From: Saxidomus purpurata
Lineage: Eukaryota > Mollusca > Bivalvia > Venerida > Veneridae
Direction: 5' to 3'
NCBI GenBank assembly: GCA_022818135.1
Contig: JAFMSR010000008.1
Location: 28,762,302 to 28,826,301 of the forward strand
Length of the DNA stretch: 64,000 nucleotides
Position numbers and translations under genes: made by a program. Positions 25,051-64,000 of the stretch are shown piece by piece. The notes beneath the pieces are model-generated. The model worked only from the letters and a program-made list of their open reading frames with translations, ran no database searches and was not told the origin of the DNA. Positions within the stretch are counted from its first letter, which is position 1. Each line of letters starts with the position of its first letter.

Positions 25051-64000
<38,950 letters not shown>

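Overview
This is AT-rich, intron- and repeat-dominated animal DNA. The only protein-coding gene I can support is on the + strand: the 5' part of a P4-ATPase of the ATP8A class, an aminophospholipid flippase catalytic subunit. Its coding part starts at 25051 and runs off the right edge. Twenty-four GT-AG exons join in frame into 743 uninterrupted codons carrying all the class signatures: QQIP, DGET, PISL, DKTGT, SPDEGAL, KGADT and TGDKQET. An alternative-looking exon at 62050 and the first 7 bases of the next exon at 63994 follow. The rest of the phosphorylation domain and TM5-10 lie beyond the window.

The repeat content suggests a marine mollusc, most likely a bivalve. It shows several families of 145-170 bp tandem monomers with hairpin heads, (TCCG)n or (GGTC)n stretches and tails ending in 'ACAGCTCTTGTT', plus tRNA-derived SINEs and many minisatellites. 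This assignment is inference from general familiarity; no species can be named.

Layout. 1-25 kb: no recognisable gene; tandem-monomer elements at 2.5-3.6, 5.25-5.8, 12.3-14.5, 15.7-16.4, 16.6-17.5 and 23.6-24.5 kb, and a 'TTTACAGTTTAGAGTA' minisatellite split by the 12.3-14.5 kb block. 25.05 kb: first coding exon. 25.1-40.07 kb: a 14.9 kb intron holding a tandem duplication (26.4-30.8 kb) in which one copy carries a 2.9 kb inverted-repeat-bounded insertion and the other is the empty site, a 3.8 kb 'TTACTCGAA'-bounded composite (31.7-35.5 kb), SINEs and a 45 bp minisatellite. 40.07-62.1 kb: exons 2-25, with minisatellites in introns 5, 6 and 14 and a 1.07 kb element in intron 10. In intron 16, 54.41-55.9 kb reads like a base-by-base blend of that element family with the gene's own exon 15-16 region, probably an assembly artefact. 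62.2-64 kb: a 45 bp minisatellite, the tail of another element, and the start of the next exon.

Points most worth checking: (1) the exon at 62050 (SLGHALSCE...) and the exon starting at 63994 (ACT CTA A = T-L-x) both fit the place after IIDGK, suggesting duplicated, perhaps mutually exclusive exons; (2) the empty-site/filled-site pair for the 2.9 kb insertion with its GTGACGGACGT repeats; (3) decayed tandem copies of the end of exon 3; (4) repeats carrying perfect estrogen-response-element palindromes; (5) the blended segment in intron 16.
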